Below, piece after piece: positions 36,862 to 44,665 of a stretch of DNA of 64,000 bases; the stretch's first letter is position 1; the number at the start of each line of letters is the position of its first letter. Below the pieces are notes generated by a model that saw only the letters and a list, made by a program, of their open reading frames with translations, made no database searches and had not been told where the DNA came from. Origin of the DNA: Roseiarcus sp963765375 (lineage in GTDB: Bacteria; Pseudomonadota; Alphaproteobacteria; Rhizobiales; Beijerinckiaceae); the NCBI GenBank assembly GCA_963765375.1, contig CAVXVZ010000011.1, positions 310,001 to 374,000 on the forward strand, given 5' to 3'. Position numbers and translations under genes: made by a program.

Positions 36862-37770
36862 ATGGCAGGTGTGATTCGTCTTTGCGTTGATTCGCGGAGG
36901 CGGGGCATGGTGGGCAAATCTCCAAGAACGGCGGATGGGGAGCAGCGTGCGGCGCTGCGAGCGTTGGCGCATTCGCGCGATCGTGGCGAGGCGGATCGGG
37001 CGCGGGCGATGTTGCTGACGCTTTTGGGCTGGACCAGCCCGCGCATCGCGGAAGCCTTCGGCGTACGCGAGGACACGGTTCGGCTGTGGCGTTGCGATTT
37101 CGCCGACGGCGGCGTTGAAGCGCTGAAGGCGAGCGTGGCGCTGGCCCAGCCCCTGTGAAGAGCGAGGCGGCGCTGCGCGTCGTCACGCCTCTTTTGGAAG
37201 CTCCCGTCGCCAACCGGCGCAATTGGACGATCGCGCGCCTGATCAGCGAGATCGAGGCGCGCGAGGGCGTCCGGATCGGCAGGTCGCAATTATCGAAGAC
37301 GCTGCGAAAAAAAACTTCCGCTGGCGGCGGCCGCGGCACACCTTGAAAGGTCGCCAGATCGCCGGCGAGATCGCGTGCGTGGGCTTGCGCTTCAACTGCG
37401 CAAGGCCCAAGCCGAGGCCGACGACATCGTCCTGCTTTATGGCGACGAGAGCGAGGCCCGACGCACCCTTATTTGGCGCGGGCGTGGGCGAAGCGCGGCG
37501 CCGATCTGCGCGTGCCGGCGCCGGGACAAGCCAAAAAAGTGGCGATGATCGGCTCGCTCGATCATGTCACGCGCCAGTTGATCGTGCACACCAGCCCGAC
37601 CAAGCGCAGCAGCGACTTCATCGCTCACCTGGAGCAACTCGACCGTCTCTACGGCCCCCAACCCGGACCAGCCATGAAGCCGGTCGTGCTGGTCGAGGAC
37701 AATGGACCGATCCACGTCAGCAAGCTCGCCCTTGCCGCCCCTGCGCCCAGCGCAAGTCAATTCTGCCGTG
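36862..37770 (+). pseudogene. IS630-type transposase remnant
   Basis: The N-terminal helix-turn-helix (LLGWTSPRIAEAFGVREDTV) is followed, after a frame change near 37150, by NRRNWTIARLISEIEAREGV, then after further shifts by RKAQAEADDIVLLYGDESEA (first catalytic Asp) and KPVVLVEDNGPIHVSKLALA (second Asp). The last catalytic Glu region (WLPKYAPELNDIE-type) is missing: the sequence diverges after position ~37740. Three frame changes plus truncation make it inactive. No terminal repeats could be identified. Confidence 0.8.
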
Positions 37771-37970
37771 ACCGGCCGTCGGCGTGCGCCGATTGCGCGC
37801 CTTGCCGGCGACGCCGACCCTGACCGCGCCGCGGGATTACGAGAAGTGGGCGCGACAGGCGACGCCGTTCCAGACCATCCGCGCGTTCTCGATCGGGGAG
37901 AACCATGCGGCGTTCGAGCAGCGGCGTCGGGGCGAATGCGAAATCCAGCGTCCCGACGCTGTCCGAGCGT

Positions 37971-38204
37971 TCAAATATCCTCAAGCCTGATTTCGTTGCG
38001 TCCCAATGCGGCGAGGCAAGCCAGGAAGAATGAAGCGGCGAAGGCGCCGCGCCCGAGCTTGCCTGTTATCGACGTTTCGGTTTCACGCAGTCCGTGCTGG
38101 TTGAGCCTTTCCGCCAGTTCCTTGTATCCGACATTCGCTCGCTTCAGTTCAGCCTTGATGAACCGGCTTGCCTTCACGCCCCATTCCCTCTCCTTTTCGG
38201 TCAT
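37971..38204 (-). CDS. DUF6471 domain protein
   Basis: 77 residues: KASRFIKAELKRANVGYKEL AERL-type helix-turn-helix followed by LGRGAFAASFFLACLAALG, the pattern of DUF6471 proteins that are small, soluble and probably DNA-binding. It lies in the accessory region beside the IS630 remnant on the opposite strand. The function is unknown. Confidence 0.75.
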   Translation of the reverse strand: MTEKEREWGVKASRFIKAELKRANVGYKELAERLNQHGLRETETSITGKLGRGAFAASFFLACLAALGRNEIRLEDI

Positions 38205-38569
38205 ATCCGCGCTCCGCGTTTGATATCCGTGGAATATGGAAGACTGCGGCTAAGCTCAGATAGCTGAGGCAGGCCACAGGAACCTGCCGCAGATCGCTGA
38301 CGCCGCTCGGCTTCCACGACTCCGTCAAGCAAAGAACCTCGGCCTTGCCCAGGTGTTCCCGCGCATGGGAATCGCCCGAAGCGCTTTCCCGGCAGTGGAA
38401 TCGCGGGAGGCCGCGCTCATGGGCGAGCCGCAGCCTGACCCGGCGACGGGCTTCCCCGGTTCGAAGCGCCGCGGCGGGGCCACAATCGCGAGGCAGGTGA
38501 TTGTGCAATGGCGGCGAGAATCGATAGGTTCGCGCTCATTGCGGCCGGGGTCAGGATCCAAGGAACATC
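38205..38569. other. Intergenic stretch without a supported gene
   Basis: About 365 bp between DUF6471 and DUF2939 genes. No frame resembles a known family and no RNA gene or strong promoter is visible. Confidence 0.5.
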
Positions 38570-39187
38570 ATGCGCAGAATCATCGGCGCCGCCGTCGCGC
38601 TCATTGTTCTTGTGACCGCCTACTGGGGCTGGGCGCTGGCCGGCGCGGCCGAGCTTGCGTCGGCCGCCCGGCGCGGCGACGCAACGGCGGTGATGGAGCG
38701 CATCGATGTCTCGGCGCTCAGCCGCTCGCTCAGCGGCCAGATCTCGCGCGCCTATCTCGAGCAGAATCCGCAGCTTCAGAAGCTGCTCGCGCTCAAGCAG
38801 GGATTCGCGGACGGCGTCGGCATCAACGCCGCCGCCGCCGAGATGCTGCTGCGCGCCTTTCTCACGCCCGAGAACATCGCCGCGCTCCTGAACCAGGGAC
38901 GCCCCAACGCGGGCGGCGCCGATGCTGGAACGCTCTGGCGCATGCCGGGGCTCGGCGAGGCGTTGCGCGCCGATCCGATGCAGATCCTGGCGCACTCCTA
39001 TTTCGACGGCCCGTCGAGCTTCGTCGTCGCGCTCGATAGCCCCGACGGGCCCTACCGCGCCCACATGAATCTCTCGGGAGCGACCTGGCGCCTCTCGGGC
39101 CTCGACATTCCCGATGCGGTCACCGCCCGGGTGGCGCGCGAAATCGCGCAGAGGATCAGCGGCGGGATCGACCTCCACGGCGGGTGA
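38570..39187 (+). CDS. DUF2939 family protein
   Basis: 205 residues: an N-terminal span or signal anchor (MRRIIGAAVALIVLVTAYWG), then a domain with the DUF2939 pattern, including DATAVMERIDVSALSRSLSG near residue 40 and a C-terminal TWRLSGLDIPDAVTARVARE. Function unknown; probably periplasmic and membrane-tethered. The last ~120 bp of the gene and its downstream sequence are repeated at 40741 and 40981. Confidence 0.8.
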   Translation: MRRIIGAAVALIVLVTAYWGWALAGAAELASAARRGDATAVMERIDVSALSRSLSGQISRAYLEQNPQLQKLLALKQGFADGVGINAAAAEMLLRAFLTPENIAALLNQGRPNAGGADAGTLWRMPGLGEALRADPMQILAHSYFDGPSSFVVALDSPDGPYRAHMNLSGATWRLSGLDIPDAVTARVAREIAQRISGGIDLHGG

Positions 39188-39232
39188 TGACCCGATCCGC
39201 GGCGGCGCGCATTCGATTGGCGAAAGCCCGTC

Positions 39233-39290
39233 CGTGGAATACGGGGAATACGGGGAATACCGGGAATACGGGAATACGGCGGGAATACGG
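39233..39290. repeat. GGGAATACGG iteron array
   Basis: Six irregular copies of a 7-11 bp unit (GGGGAATACGG and shorter forms) lie directly next to the left arm of a hairpin element. Similar units recur at 40811-40838, and the complementary-like CCGATTACC array lies on the other side of the second element. Confidence 0.8.
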
Positions 39291-39361
39291 TGACACATGC
39301 ATGAACTGCACCCTTTGTCTGAGACGCTGGATTTGAGGGACAGAGTTTTGGTTGTGTCGTT

Positions 39362-40219
39362 TCAGACGGTTTCGCATTGGCGGAGTTCGGCTTCGAACTC
39401 GACCGGGGGTTTGTAGCCGAGCGCGGAGTGCAGTCGGGCTCGATTATAGACGTTTTCGAGGAAGGCGCCGATATGGGCTCGGGCGTCGTCGACAGACGCG
39501 TAAGTCTTGCCGTTCACTTCTTCCTCCTTCAGGGTGCGCATGAAGCGCTCGGCCTTGGCGTTGTCATAAGGGTTGCCGGCGCGGCTCATGCTGATCAGAG
39601 CGCTGCGCGCCGCGAGCTTGTCGCAATAGTCGGCGCAGGCGTATTGCACGCCCCGGTCGGAGTGATGGATGAGGCCGGGCTCGGGGCTTCGGGCGGTCAA
39701 GGCCATGTCGAGCGCTTCGATCGCCAGGCTCGCTTCGAGATGGTCGGCGAGCGCCCAGCCGATCACCCTGCGGGAAAAGGCGTCGAGAACGACGGCCAGG
39801 TAGACAAACTGTCCCGCCAGCCTGACATAAGTGATGTCGGCGACCCAGATCTGATCGAGCCCGGTTGGGACGCGTCCACGCGTCAGATTGGCGACGATGG
39901 GAAACTCATGCCGGCTGTTGGTGGTGTAGGGAACGAACGGCCTTTCGCGCAGGCGGAGCAGATTGTCCTCACGCATCAGGCGCAAGACGTGCTTGTGATT
40001 GACCTTCAGGCCATCGACGCGCCAGAGGTCTCGGCAGACTCGCCGATAGCCGTAGAAGCGATTTTTGAGCGCGATCGTCTGGATTTTGTCGCGCAGATCC
40101 GCTTCCGCTCGCTTCGGCGCGCGAACCTCGCCAAAGCGATAGAAGCCGGCGCGCGACACGCCGCTTAAGCGGCACAAATGCTCGATCGAGGGGGCGCCTT
40201 GCGTCTCCCGCGCGTTCAT
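39362..40219 (-). CDS. IS3-family transposase OrfB (DDE catalytic part)
   Basis: 285 residues with the retroviral-integrase-like DDE triad: WVADITYV (first Asp), HSDRGVQYA (second Asp), and YDNAKAERFMRTLKEEEV (Glu in the second half). An N-terminal HTH_21-like region precedes it. Its start overlaps the orfA stop by 4 bp; upstream codons in this frame (IYAVIEEMNARE) continue smoothly, so an OrfAB fusion by -1 frameshifting near ATTGAAGAAATGA is likely. Confidence 0.93.
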   Translation of the reverse strand: MNARETQGAPSIEHLCRLSGVSRAGFYRFGEVRAPKRAEADLRDKIQTIALKNRFYGYRRVCRDLWRVDGLKVNHKHVLRLMREDNLLRLRERPFVPYTTNSRHEFPIVANLTRGRVPTGLDQIWVADITYVRLAGQFVYLAVVLDAFSRRVIGWALADHLEASLAIEALDMALTARSPEPGLIHHSDRGVQYACADYCDKLAARSALISMSRAGNPYDNAKAERFMRTLKEEEVNGKTYASVDDARAHIGAFLENVYNRARLHSALGYKPPVEFEAELRQCETV

Positions 40220-40617
40220 TTCTTCAATGACCGCGTAGATGGCGTCGCGCGAGACATGAGGTCCCGTGCGTCGATGAGCCGCAAGGCTTCGCGAAAAAAA
40301 TCGAGGTCCATCTGCTGCTTGCCGATCTTGCGCTCGAGCTCGACAATCCGCGCTTGCGCCCGCGCCAGTTCGGTAAGCGGAGCAGGCGTAGCCGGCGCAG
40401 CGTCCGGACTGGCGCGGGCGCCGCCCGGCTTACGTCCGCGCTTCCGGTTGAGCCCGGCTGCGCCAAGCTCGCGATAGGCCGCTCGCCATTCGTAAAGCAG
40501 CTTGCGCCTGATCTTCAGTTCGTCCGAAACCGCCGCCATCCGCTCCCCGGCGTCGAGCCGAACCACCACAGCTTCCTTGAACTCGGTCGAAAATGTGCGC
40601 ATCCCTTGCTGTGACAT
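40216..40617 (-). CDS. IS3-family transposase OrfA (DNA-binding part)
   Basis: 133 residues: helix-turn-helix (FSTEFKEAVVVRLDAGERMA to LKIRRKLLYEWRAAYRELG) followed by a leucine-zipper-like ELARAQARIVELERKIGKQQ that mediates dimerisation. It ends in an overlap with orfB as usual for IS3 elements. Confidence 0.93.
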   Translation of the reverse strand: MSQQGMRTFSTEFKEAVVVRLDAGERMAAVSDELKIRRKLLYEWRAAYRELGAAGLNRKRGRKPGGARASPDAAPATPAPLTELARAQARIVELERKIGKQQMDLDFFREALRLIDARDLMSRATPSTRSLKK

Positions 40618-40740
40618 AGAGCCTCCTAACAGGCTCTGTCACTCAATTCGCCCTGTCTCACTTTCGGGGGGCAGTTCATGCATCTTTCCCTTTAATTTAT
40701 ATCTTGGGAGCTAATTTTGTGAAATATGCATGTGTCACCG

Positions 40741-40812
40741 ATTACGCTGGCGCCTGTCGGGCCTCGACATTCCCGATGCGGTCACCGCCCGGGTGGCGCG
40801 CCAGATCGCGGG
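40741..40812 (+). pseudogene. DUF2939 3'-tail fragment, copy 2
   Basis: The stretch from CTGGCGCCTGTCGGGCCTCG through GGTGGCGCGCCAGATCGCG is nearly identical to 39086-39155 of the DUF2939 gene. It is cut off by GGGGAATACGG iterons. It has no start and no upstream gene body. Confidence 0.85.
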
Positions 40813-40836
40813 GGAATACGGTGACACAGGGGAATA

Positions 40837-40908
40837 CGGTGACACATGCATATTTCCCTTTAATTTATATCTTGGGAGCTAATTTTGTGAAATATGCATG
40901 TGTCACCG
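40837..40908. repeat. Hairpin element copy 2, perfect 20-bp inverted repeat
   Basis: The left arm CGGTGACACATGCATATTTC (40837-40856) is the exact inverse complement of the right arm (40889-40908). The 32-nt loop is AT-rich. The 72-bp element can form a long hairpin or act as a MITE-like unit; no coding capacity. Confidence 0.9.
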
Positions 40909-40986
40909 ATTACCCGATTACCCCGATTACCCCGATTACCCGATTACCCGCCACCGATTACCCGATTACCGATTACGCCGATTACG
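40907..40986. repeat. CCGATTACC iteron array
   Basis: About nine units of CCGATTACC or shorter forms follow the right arm of hairpin copy 2 directly and run into the third DUF2939 tail fragment. Units vary from 7 to 12 bp, which excludes a CRISPR array. Confidence 0.85.
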
Positions 40987-41107
40987 CTGGCGCCTGTCGG
41001 GCCTCGACATCCCCGATCAGGTCACCGCCCGGGTGGCGCGCCAAATCGCGGAGCAAGTCGGCGGAATGATGGACCGGCCCGGCGGCTGATGCGACCCGAT
41101 CCGCGGC
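40981..41107 (+). pseudogene. DUF2939 3'-tail fragment, copy 3, with native downstream sequence
   Basis: It matches the last ~100 bp of the DUF2939 gene at about 85 percent by eye, reads WRLSGLDIPDQVTARVARQI to a stop, and is followed by CGACCCGATCCGCGGCGGCG just as the intact gene is. The gene body is absent. It is the end of a former tandem paralogue or a duplicated segment. Confidence 0.85.
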
Positions 41108-41237
41108 GGCGAAACTGAGGGGCGCGAGGTCAGGCGCTTCGCTGTCGATTTCGTGGGAACGGCTCCCTTCGGTGCTCTCGGCTTCCGCCAACTCATGCTA
41201 AGCGGGAAGACGCTTCGCTAAGGCCCGCCCTTCCCTG

Positions 41238-44200
41238 ATGACGCCGCAGGAATTTATCCAGAAATGGAAGCCGGTCGCGTTGACCGAGCGCGCGACTGCG
41301 CACACCCATTTCAACGATCTCTGCGCGCTCTTCGGGCACCCGACCCCCATAGAGGACGATCCCGTCGGCGATCATTTCGCCTTCGAGAAGGGCGCGCCCA
41401 AGACTGGCGGCGGCGAGGGCTGGGCGGACGTCTGGAAGAAGGGATTCTTTGCCTGGGAATACAAGAAGAAGAAGCGCGACCTCGACAAGGCGATGGAGCA
41501 GCTGAGCCGGTATGCCGCCGGGCTCGAAAACCCGCCGCTGCACGTCGCTTGCGACACGCACATCTTTCGCATCGAGACGCGCTGGACCAACGAAGCGCCG
41601 GCGACATACGAATTCGAACTCGAGGAGCTCGCCGACCCGGTCAATCTCGACCGGCTTCGCGCGGTTTTCTTCGATCCCGACAAGCTCCGCTCCGGCCGCA
41701 CGCGCTCCAAGCTGACCAAGGACGCGGCAGACAAGTTCCAGACGATCTCCAACTCGTTGCAGCACCGCAATCCCGACCGGGAGGCGGTGGCGCATTTCGT
41801 CAATCAGCTCGTCTTCTGCTTCTTCGCCGACAGCGTGGGCCTGCTGCCGAATGGCGTGTGGAAGAAGCTCTTGCAAACAGCCGAGCGGAGGCCGGAGAGG
41901 GCCAAACAATGGCTCGACCAATTGTTCGCCGACATGAAGGACGGCGGGGATTTCAACCTGGAGCAAATTGCCTGGTTCAATGGCGGCCTGTTCGACGGAC
42001 GCCCGGCGCTCGATCTGGGCCATACCGAGATCGGCCTTCTGTTTGCCGCCGCAAGCCTCGACTGGAGCCTGATCGATCCGACGATCTTCGGGACTCTCTT
42101 CGAGCGTTTCCTCGACCCCGACAAGCGGGCGCAGATTGGCGCGCACTACACCGACCCCGAGAAGATCATGATGATCGTCGAGCCGGTCGTCCTGCGCCCG
42201 TTGCGCGCCGAGTGGGAGGCGGCGAAGGCGAAGATCGAGGCGATCATGGCGCCCGCGCTCGAAGCGGCCGGGGGAAACGGCAAGGCCGCGAGCCGCGAGC
42301 TTGGCAAGCGCTTCGACGCCGCCCGCGCCAGGGCCGAGGCCGAGCGCGACGCCTTCATCGACCGGCTCTGCGCCTTACGCATCCTCGATCCGGCCTGCGG
42401 CTCGGGCAACTTCCTTTATCTCGCCTTGCAGGGGGTGAAGGACATCGAGTGGCGCGCGGTCCTCGATTGCGAAACGCTCGGCCTCGGCATGATTGTGCCG
42501 CGCGTCGGTCCGGAAATCCTGCATGGGCTTGAGATCAACCCGCTCGCCGCCGAGCTGGCGCGCACGACGATCTGGATCGGCGACATCCAGTGGCGCGTGA
42601 AGAAAGCGATCCACCACCATCCGAGCCCGCTCTTGAGGAAGCTCAATTCGATCGAATGCCGCGACGCGCTGCTCGCGCCGGACGGCAACGGCGGATTCGT
42701 GGAGGCCGAGTGGCCCGAGGCCGATTTCATTGTCGGCAACCCGCCGTTCTTGGGCGGCAAGCTGATGCGGCGCGGCCTCGGCGACGCAGCGGTCGAGGCT
42801 TTGTTCAAGACTTACGACGGTCACGTTTCGGCTGAGGCCGACCTCGTCTGCTACTGGTTCGCCAAGGCGTGGGAAGCTCTGGAAGCGAAGCGCGCCAAGC
42901 GTGTTGGGCTTGTGGCGACCAATTCAATTCGTGGCGGCCCGAATCGGAAGGTAGTGGAGCCGATAGCCGCAACAGGCGCAATCTTCGAGGCGTGGAGCGA
43001 CGAGCCGTGGACGGTCGAGGGTGCGGCGGTGCGCGTTTCCTTGCTCTGCTTCGCTGGGCGTAGCGAGACTGCGAGCCTGAACGGCCTCGTTGTTCCGGCG
43101 ATCCATGCGGACCTCTCGGCCGAGAGGTCAAACCTCGTGACCACTTTGCCGCAGACAGAGAATCTCGGGGTCGCCTTCATGGGGGACACGAAGGGCGGGG
43201 CCTTCGACATCGAAGGACGCCTGGCGCGCGCGTGGCTCGCGGAGCCGCTCAATCCAAACGGCCGCCCGAACAGCGACGTCCTCTCGCCATGGATCAACGG
43301 TTTCGACCTGACGCGCCGCCCGCGAGACATGTGGATCATCGACTTCGGCTGGTCGATGGGCGAGGGCGAAGCCACGTTTTACGAAAGCCCGTTCGCCCAC
43401 GTACTCGAAAAAGTGAAGCCTGAACGAGACGGCAATCGCCGCGCGGCCTATCGCGAGAATTGGTGGCGACACGTCGAGCCGCGACCGGCGATGTGGGCGG
43501 CCCTCGCGGGCGAGGAGAACCGTCATGGCCGGGCTCGTCCCGGCCATCCACGTAAACCGGCGGAAGGCGAACCCGTGGATGCCCGGTTCAAGGCCGGGCA
43601 TGACGCTGGAAGCGGGTTTCGACGCCATATCGTGACTCCCACCGTCGCCAAACACAGATTGTTCGTTTGGACTGAACCCGCCGTTTGTCCCGACCACCAG
43701 CTCATCGCCATCGCCCGCGACGACGACACGACTTTCGGCATTCTTCATTCGCGCTTCCACGAAGCGTGGTCGCTGCGGCTCGGCACCTGGCTCGGCGTCG
43801 GAAACGACCCGCGCTACACCCGACCACGACCTTCGAGACTTTCCCCTTCCCCGAAGGCATGACCCCCAACCTGCCCGCCGCCGATTACGCCAGATCCCCG
43901 CGCCGGGCGCATCGCCTCGGCGGCGAAGCGGCTCGACGAGTTGCGCCGCGCCTGGCTCAATCCGCCCGATCTGGTCGACATCGTTCCCGAGGTGACCCCG
44001 ACCGCAGCAGCAGGCGAGGCGCCGCGGCGCTATCCCGACCGCATCGTCCCGAAGACCGCCGAGGCGGCGGTGAAGCTCAAGAGCCGCACCCTGACCAACC
44101 TCTACAACCAGCGCCCGCGCTGGCTTGCCGACGCCCATGACGCGCTCGACCGCGCCGTCGCCGCGGCTTACGGCTGGCCCGAGGACATCTCGACCGAGGA

Positions 44201-44300
44201 CGCCCTCGCCCGCCTGCTCGCCCTCAATCTCGAACGGGCGAGCGCGGAACAGTCCACGCGCGCGGACACGCGCGGGTCGCCGCCGGCGCAGACGTCCTGA
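41238..44300 (+). CDS. MmeI-like type IIL restriction-modification protein, two apparent frame changes
   Basis: Restored length is about 1020 residues. The N-terminal nuclease motif D64-x9-E74-x-K76 (in ADVWKKGFFAWEYKKKKRDL) is the exact MmeI-family spacing. The methyltransferase has motif I LDPACGSGNFLYLAL (near residue 382) and motif IV VGNPPFLGG (near 500), then a target-recognition region and a helical C-terminus (LTNLYNQRPRWLADAHDALD). The frame is lost at the CCC of 43819-43821 (one base missing; expected PRYTPTTTFETFPFPEG) and again at 43892 (extra A before DPRAGRIASAAKRLDEL). An in-frame palindromic repeat lies at 43521-43605. Such enzymes cut DNA lacking their own N6-adenine mark; no separate subunit is needed. 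The frame changes may be errors or true inactivation. Confidence 0.88.
43521..43605. repeat. Dispersed palindromic element inside the MmeI-like gene
   Basis: The outer arms begin CGTCATGGCCGGGCTCGTCC and end in the matching inverse GGCCGGGCATGACG, with an inner pair ATCCACG/CGTGGAT. Related arms occur at 55715-55744 and 55851-55882. It is translated in frame as about 30 extra residues (ENRHGRARPGHPRKPAEGEP and on) just before the conserved IVTPTVAKHRLFVW. Confidence 0.8.
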
Positions 44301-44401
44301 AGATAGATTTTTCGACATTTGCTTTCTGATTGTCAGAAGTCGCGCTATACTGCCTGCTTCCGGCGACGACCCGCCTGCCGGCCCAATCGAAGGAGGCGAG
44401 C

Positions 44402-44665
44402 ATGATCAACACGACAACGCGGCTACCCGGCAGGCGGGCCGGCGGGACGACGCGCGGGGGGGAAAAGAAAAATGCCTGGGGGGGGGGTCGGCGCAAGTCT
44501 CTGAAAACGCTCGATCCGGACAAGGGTATCCAAGGAAATCAAAGCCTTTTCCTTGGATGGATTTGGCTCGGGCTTGGCTGGATTTGGCTGGATTTGGCTA
44601 AATTTGGATTAGCCCGCATTTCTCACGCGGGCGGGCAATTGGACGTCGGTTTCGGCGCGATTTGA
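44402..44665 (+). CDS. Possible small protein with a dispersed repeat motif, cut by IS1380
   Basis: GGAGGCGAGC precedes the ATG. The protein begins MINTTTRLPGRRAGGTTRGG and contains LDPDKGIQGNQSLFLGWIWL. The second half of this motif recurs at 54652-54800 (minus strand) as FNPDKGIQGNQSLFPGKIWL. The IS1380 left end at 44613 supplies the last codons, so the original gene, if real, is truncated. The tail includes tandem GGATTTGGCT units. No family is known to me. Confidence 0.4.
   Translation: MINTTTRLPGRRAGGTTRGGEKKNAWGGGRRKSLKTLDPDKGIQGNQSLFLGWIWLGLGWIWLDLAKFGLARISHAGGQLDVGFGAI
44480..44612 (+). repeat. Dispersed repeat, copy 1, with GGATTTGGCT tandem units
   Basis: The segment GGGGGTCG...GATCCGGACAAGGG...AAATCAAAGCCTTTTCCT...AAATTTGGA is shared with the inverse of 54690-54820. 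Near the end, GGATTTGGCT and variants are repeated five times in tandem (44560-44610). Confidence 0.75.

Larger units (their letters stand above)
39302..40678 (-). mobile_element. IS3-family insertion sequence, 1377 bp, complete
   Basis: The ends are inverted repeats TGAACTGCACCC (39302) and TGAACTGCCCCC (reading in from 40678). They are flanked by the 4-bp target duplication TGCA (39298-39301 and 40679-40682). Two overlapping transposase genes, orfA and orfB, fill the element on the minus strand. The insertion splits hairpin element copy 1, and the ends and frames are intact, so it is probably recent. Confidence 0.93.
39288..40740. repeat. Hairpin element copy 1, split by the IS3 insertion
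   Basis: The left arm CGGTGACACATGCA (39288-39301) and the remaining part (40679-40740) are separated by the IS3 element. The right arm GAAATATGCATGTGTCACCG is at 40721-40740. The loop CCTTTAATTTATATCTTGGG is identical to copy 2. One base (C at 40684 versus A) differs from copy 2. Confidence 0.85.

Noticed and set aside
40907..40986. CCGATTACC units as a CRISPR array
   Set aside because: Units are 7-12 bp with no spacers of uniform length and no cas genes in the window.
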